A stretch of DNA of 8,305 bases from CAZLYK01 sp964563495 (lineage in GTDB: Bacteria > Acidobacteriota > Blastocatellia > RBC074), in NCBI GenBank assembly GCA_964563495.1, contig CAZLYK010000193.1:1-8305 (forward strand), read 5' to 3'. The notes beneath the pieces are model-generated. The model was not told the DNA's origin. It saw only the letters and a list, made by a program, of their open reading frames with translations, and did no database searches. Positions 6,210 to 8,305 of this stretch are shown one piece after another (positions within the stretch are counted from its first letter, which is position 1; each line of letters begins with the position of its first letter). Position numbers and translations under genes: made by a program.

Positions 6210-8147
6210 ATGTTAACGAGAAAAAAACAAGTCATCGGAGAATCTGATATGGCCAATGCGCAAATCGCCGAACTGACTTCGCGAAAGCCGCTCCGGCTGT
6301 GGCCCGGCGTGTTCGCTGCGGCGCTGGTATTACTGGGTATGTATGTCGTCCCTATCTTTGTACCCGAGGCCATGCTCTTTGGGATGATCGGTGGCCTTGT
6401 CGGCGTGTTGGCTATTGTCGTGTGGTGGGTGTTTTTTAGCCGGGTACCTTGGTCCGAGCGCTTGGGTGCCGTCGGCCTGATGATCGCCGCGCTGGCCGCG
6501 ACGCCCCTACTTCTTGATAAGTCGGTTGCGAAAGGAAACATGGGGTTTCAATTCTTTATCCACGCCATCCCGTTCCTGAGCCTCGCTTTCGTCGTCTGGG
6601 CAGTGGCCAGCCGCCACCTATCTAACCGGCTTCGGCGCGTGTCGATGGTCGCGACCATTCTCCTCGCCTGCGGCGTGTGGACGCTCGTTCGGAGCAGGGG
6701 CATCACCAGCGATGGCGCGGCGGAATTCGAGTGGCGGTGGGCAGAGACTCACGAGCAACGGCTCTTGGTCCGAGTTGGCGACGAGCCATTCGAATCAGCT
6801 CAAGGCAAGCCGGCCGTGGAAGCTACCGAAAAACCACTCGTGGCCCAAGCTCGCCACGAACCACTCGACTCAACTCAAGGCAGGCCGGTGACGCCTGCAA
6901 CAACCAAAATCTCTGAGAAACGGCTCGCGGCCCAAGCCAGCGAAGCTCCGGCGGAGTCTTCGTCTACTTCGGCAGAAATGAAGGCAGGTGCCGAGTGGCC
7001 AGGCTTTCGCGGACCCGATCGTGACGGCATTGTTTCTGGCGTACGGATCGAGACCAACTGGTCCGTGTCGCCGCCGGTCGAGCTGTGGCGCCGGCCAGTC
7101 GGACCGGGCGTTTCTTCATTTGCTGTTCACGGCGACCGCTTCTACACTCAGGAGCAACGTGGTGACGACGAGATCGTCGCCTGTTACAAGGTGAACACCG
7201 GCGAGCCGGTATGGACACACAGCGATACGGTCCGGTTCTGGGACGCGCACGTCGGCGCCGGTCCGCGCGCGACGCCAACCTTCAGCGGCGGTCGGGTATA
7301 CACGCTCGGTGCGTCCGGAATTCTGAACGCACTCAACGCCGATAACGGCGCCGTTGTGTGGTCACGCAACGCGGCACCCGATACCAGCGCGAAGCCCCCG
7401 ATTTGGGGCTTTGTGAGTTCGCCGCTCGTGGTGGACGACATCGTCATCGTCCAAGCCCGCGGCCTTTTCGCCTACGATCTCGCCTCTGGTGATCAGCGCT
7501 GGACCGCTCCAGCCGGCGGCGGAAGCTACAGTTCACCTCATCTGCTGACGATCAACGGCATCGCGCAGATTCTGCTGCAGAGCCATGTCGGCACGATCAG
7601 CGTCGCGCCGACCGAGGGCACGCTGCTCTGGGAAAACCCCTGGCCCGGTGTCGGCATCGTGCAGCCGGCCCTGACTTCGGACGGTGACCTGTTGGTCAGC
7701 ATGATTGACGCCTCCGCCTTTCCAATCGGCACGCGGCGTCTCGCGGTTGCACACGGATCCGGTGGATGGACAGTCAAGGAACGTTGGACTTCGACTGGGT
7801 TGAAGCCCTCCTTCAGTTCCTTCGTCGTTCACAAAGGCCATGCCTTCGGCTTCGACGGCAGCATCCTCGCGTGCATCGACGTGAGTGACGGCAAGCGCAA
7901 GTGGAAGGGCGGCCGCTACGGTCAAGGCCAACTCATCCTGTTGCCCAACCAGGACTTGCTGTTGGTGCTGTCGGAGCAGGGTGAGTTGGCGTTGGTCAAG
8001 GCGACCCCCGACCAGTTCACGGAACTCGGGCGGTTTCCAGCGCTCAAGGGTAAAACCTGGAACCAGCCGGCGCTGGTTCGTGACGTCCTGCTCGTTCGCA
8101 ACGGCCAAGAAATGGCCGCGTTCCGGCTGTCGCTCGTGAGGAATTGA
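6210..8147 (+). CDS. Membrane-anchored PQQ-binding-like beta-propeller protein
   Basis: A 645-residue two-part protein. The N-terminal part has about five hydrophobic segments (roughly residues 34-52, 56-76, 85-101, 115-133, 143-160), so it is an inner-membrane anchor rather than a signal peptide. A low-complexity linker with three related units follows (182-260). The propeller then starts with WPGFRGPDRDG (263-273), a diverged version of the head of the minus-strand propeller at 2250-3536. Blade-type motifs follow: TGEPVW, NGAVVW, SGDQRW, EGTLLW and DGKRKW. By topology the propeller would face the periplasm if the number of membrane passes is odd, which is inferred. There is no vicinal Cys pair or haem motif, so quinone binding and dehydrogenase activity are unproven. 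A 98-base gap separates it from the oxidoreductase upstream, with no clear terminator. The sequence is GC-rich (70% on one sampled line). The family is confident; the role is unknown. Confidence 0.92.
   Translation: MLTRKKQVIGESDMANAQIAELTSRKPLRLWPGVFAAALVLLGMYVVPIFVPEAMLFGMIGGLVGVLAIVVWWVFFSRVPWSERLGAVGLMIAALAATPLLLDKSVAKGNMGFQFFIHAIPFLSLAFVVWAVASRHLSNRLRRVSMVATILLACGVWTLVRSRGITSDGAAEFEWRWAETHEQRLLVRVGDEPFESAQGKPAVEATEKPLVAQARHEPLDSTQGRPVTPATTKISEKRLAAQASEAPAESSSTSAEMKAGAEWPGFRGPDRDGIVSGVRIETNWSVSPPVELWRRPVGPGVSSFAVHGDRFYTQEQRGDDEIVACYKVNTGEPVWTHSDTVRFWDAHVGAGPRATPTFSGGRVYTLGASGILNALNADNGAVVWSRNAAPDTSAKPPIWGFVSSPLVVDDIVIVQARGLFAYDLASGDQRWTAPAGGGSYSSPHLLTINGIAQILLQSHVGTISVAPTEGTLLWENPWPGVGIVQPALTSDGDLLVSMIDASAFPIGTRRLAVAHGSGGWTVKERWTSTGLKPSFSSFVVHKGHAFGFDGSILACIDVSDGKRKWKGGRYGQGQLILLPNQDLLLVLSEQGELALVKATPDQFTELGRFPALKGKTWNQPALVRDVLLVRNGQEMAAFRLSLVRN
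6753..6980 (+). repeat. Three-unit in-frame tandem repeat in the linker of the anchored propeller
   Basis: Unit 1 (6753-6827, 25 codons) begins EQRLLVRVGDEP, unit 2 (6828-6914, 29 codons) begins EKPLVAQARHEP, and unit 3 (6915 to about 6980) begins EKRLAAQASEAP. Units 1 and 2 are each followed by a second element, FESAQGKP and LDSTQGRP. At DNA level the stretches 6786-6813 and 6861-6888 agree at 24 of 28 positions and lie exactly 75 bases apart. Unit 3 lacks the second element and has a Ser-rich run (ESSSTSAE) instead. The repeat lies between the last membrane segment and the propeller and is probably a flexible spacer. Confidence 0.75.
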
Positions 8148-8211
8148 TGGCAGTTGCCTTTACGACCGCCGATATTATGGTTCTTGAGCTGTATCCCCTC
8201 GGTGAACCCAT

Positions 8212-8261
8212 CTTCCTTTGTTGGAAAAAGATTCGTAGATTGTCTCGAACCACAAAGGAAG
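8212..8261. repeat. Inverted repeat covering the ribosome binding site of the last gene
   Basis: CTTCCTTTGT (8212-8221) is the exact reverse complement of ACAAAGGAAG (8252-8261), with a 30-base loop. With a 3-base bulge the pairing can extend outward, CCAT (8208-8211) against ATGG (8266-8269). The right arm contains the purine-rich AAGGAAG before the ATG at 8266, so in mRNA the hairpin would hide the ribosome binding site and, if extended, the start codon. It lies 65 bases after the stop of the propeller gene; no T run follows, so it is not a standard terminator. Confidence 0.45.
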
Positions 8262-8265
8262 AAGG

Positions 8266-8305
8266 ATGGCCGCACGACACCAGCACAGTTCGCACGCGCA
8301 AGAGA
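8266..8305 (+). CDS. Possible start of a further gene, cut by the window end
   Basis: An ATG at 8266 follows a strong purine-rich ribosome binding site (AAGGAAGAAGG, 8255-8265, partly adjoining the ATG; the useful AAGGA has about 6 bases spacing). The frame has an upstream stop at 8236-8238 and stays open to the end, giving 13 residues (MAARHQHSSHAQE) and one spare base. This is too short to recognise. The His/Arg/Ser-rich start shows no signal peptide. It would be a separate gene from the propeller, 118 bases downstream of it. Confidence 0.4.
   Translation, partial: MAARHQHSSHAQE

Noticed and set aside
6203..6247. Short TTG-started frame (14 codons) directly after the AGGAGG before the anchored propeller
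   Set aside because: The spacing would suit a leader peptide, but it is out of frame, very short, has no attenuator-type structure after it, and ATG 6210 explains the same ribosome binding site.
7533..8108. 191-codon open frame on the minus strand inside the anchored propeller gene
   Set aside because: It is antisense to well-supported propeller blades, rich in Gln/Arg/Leu as expected from the complement, and matches no known family pattern.

Overview
The window looks like a bacterial chromosomal segment of ordinary accessory metabolism. The best guess is a free-living soil or sediment lineage related to Acidobacteriota, Verrucomicrobiota or Planctomycetota. This rests on two secreted or anchored PQQ-like beta-propeller proteins that open with W-P-x-(W/F)-(Q/R)-G-P-D-R, and on an S9 peptidase of the GHSGGG type. 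No marker gene is present, so the assignment is weak. I see no rRNA, tRNA, CRISPR array, transposase, integrase, phage gene or origin.

Layout. 1-1095 (+) is the C-terminal part of an S9 (DPP IV-like) serine peptidase with a complete Ser-Asp-His triad; it is visibly more AT-rich than the rest. 1211-3536 (-) is a probable two-gene operon: a signal-peptide PQQ-like beta-propeller protein followed after 34 bases by an aldo/keto reductase. A divergent non-coding region (3537-3826) holds a plausible sigma-70-type promoter for that operon and, on its far side, a perfect 6+6 inverted repeat just before a pair of small genes of unknown function (3827-4063 and 4060-4308, overlapping by ATGA). 4400-5100 is a DUF4386-type membrane protein broken by one frameshift, most simply explained by one missing T in a short T run. 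5149-6111 is a zinc-independent MDR quinone oxidoreductase. 6210-8147 is a second PQQ-like propeller protein, anchored by five predicted transmembrane segments and carrying a three-unit repeat in its linker. A new gene may begin at 8266, with its ribosome binding site inside an inverted repeat.

How the genes may work together. The window mixes NAD(P)H-linked reductases (AKR, MDR) with cell-surface beta-propellers. There is no regulator, transporter or dedicated pathway, so a single shared function cannot be argued. I did not find a convincing new multi-gene system. The observations most worth a second look are the linker repeat with two in-frame copies of a short interspersed-type unit (6753-6980), the operator-like dyad before the small gene pair (3782-3798), the localised frameshift in the DUF4386 gene, and the possible hairpin over the last ribosome binding site.
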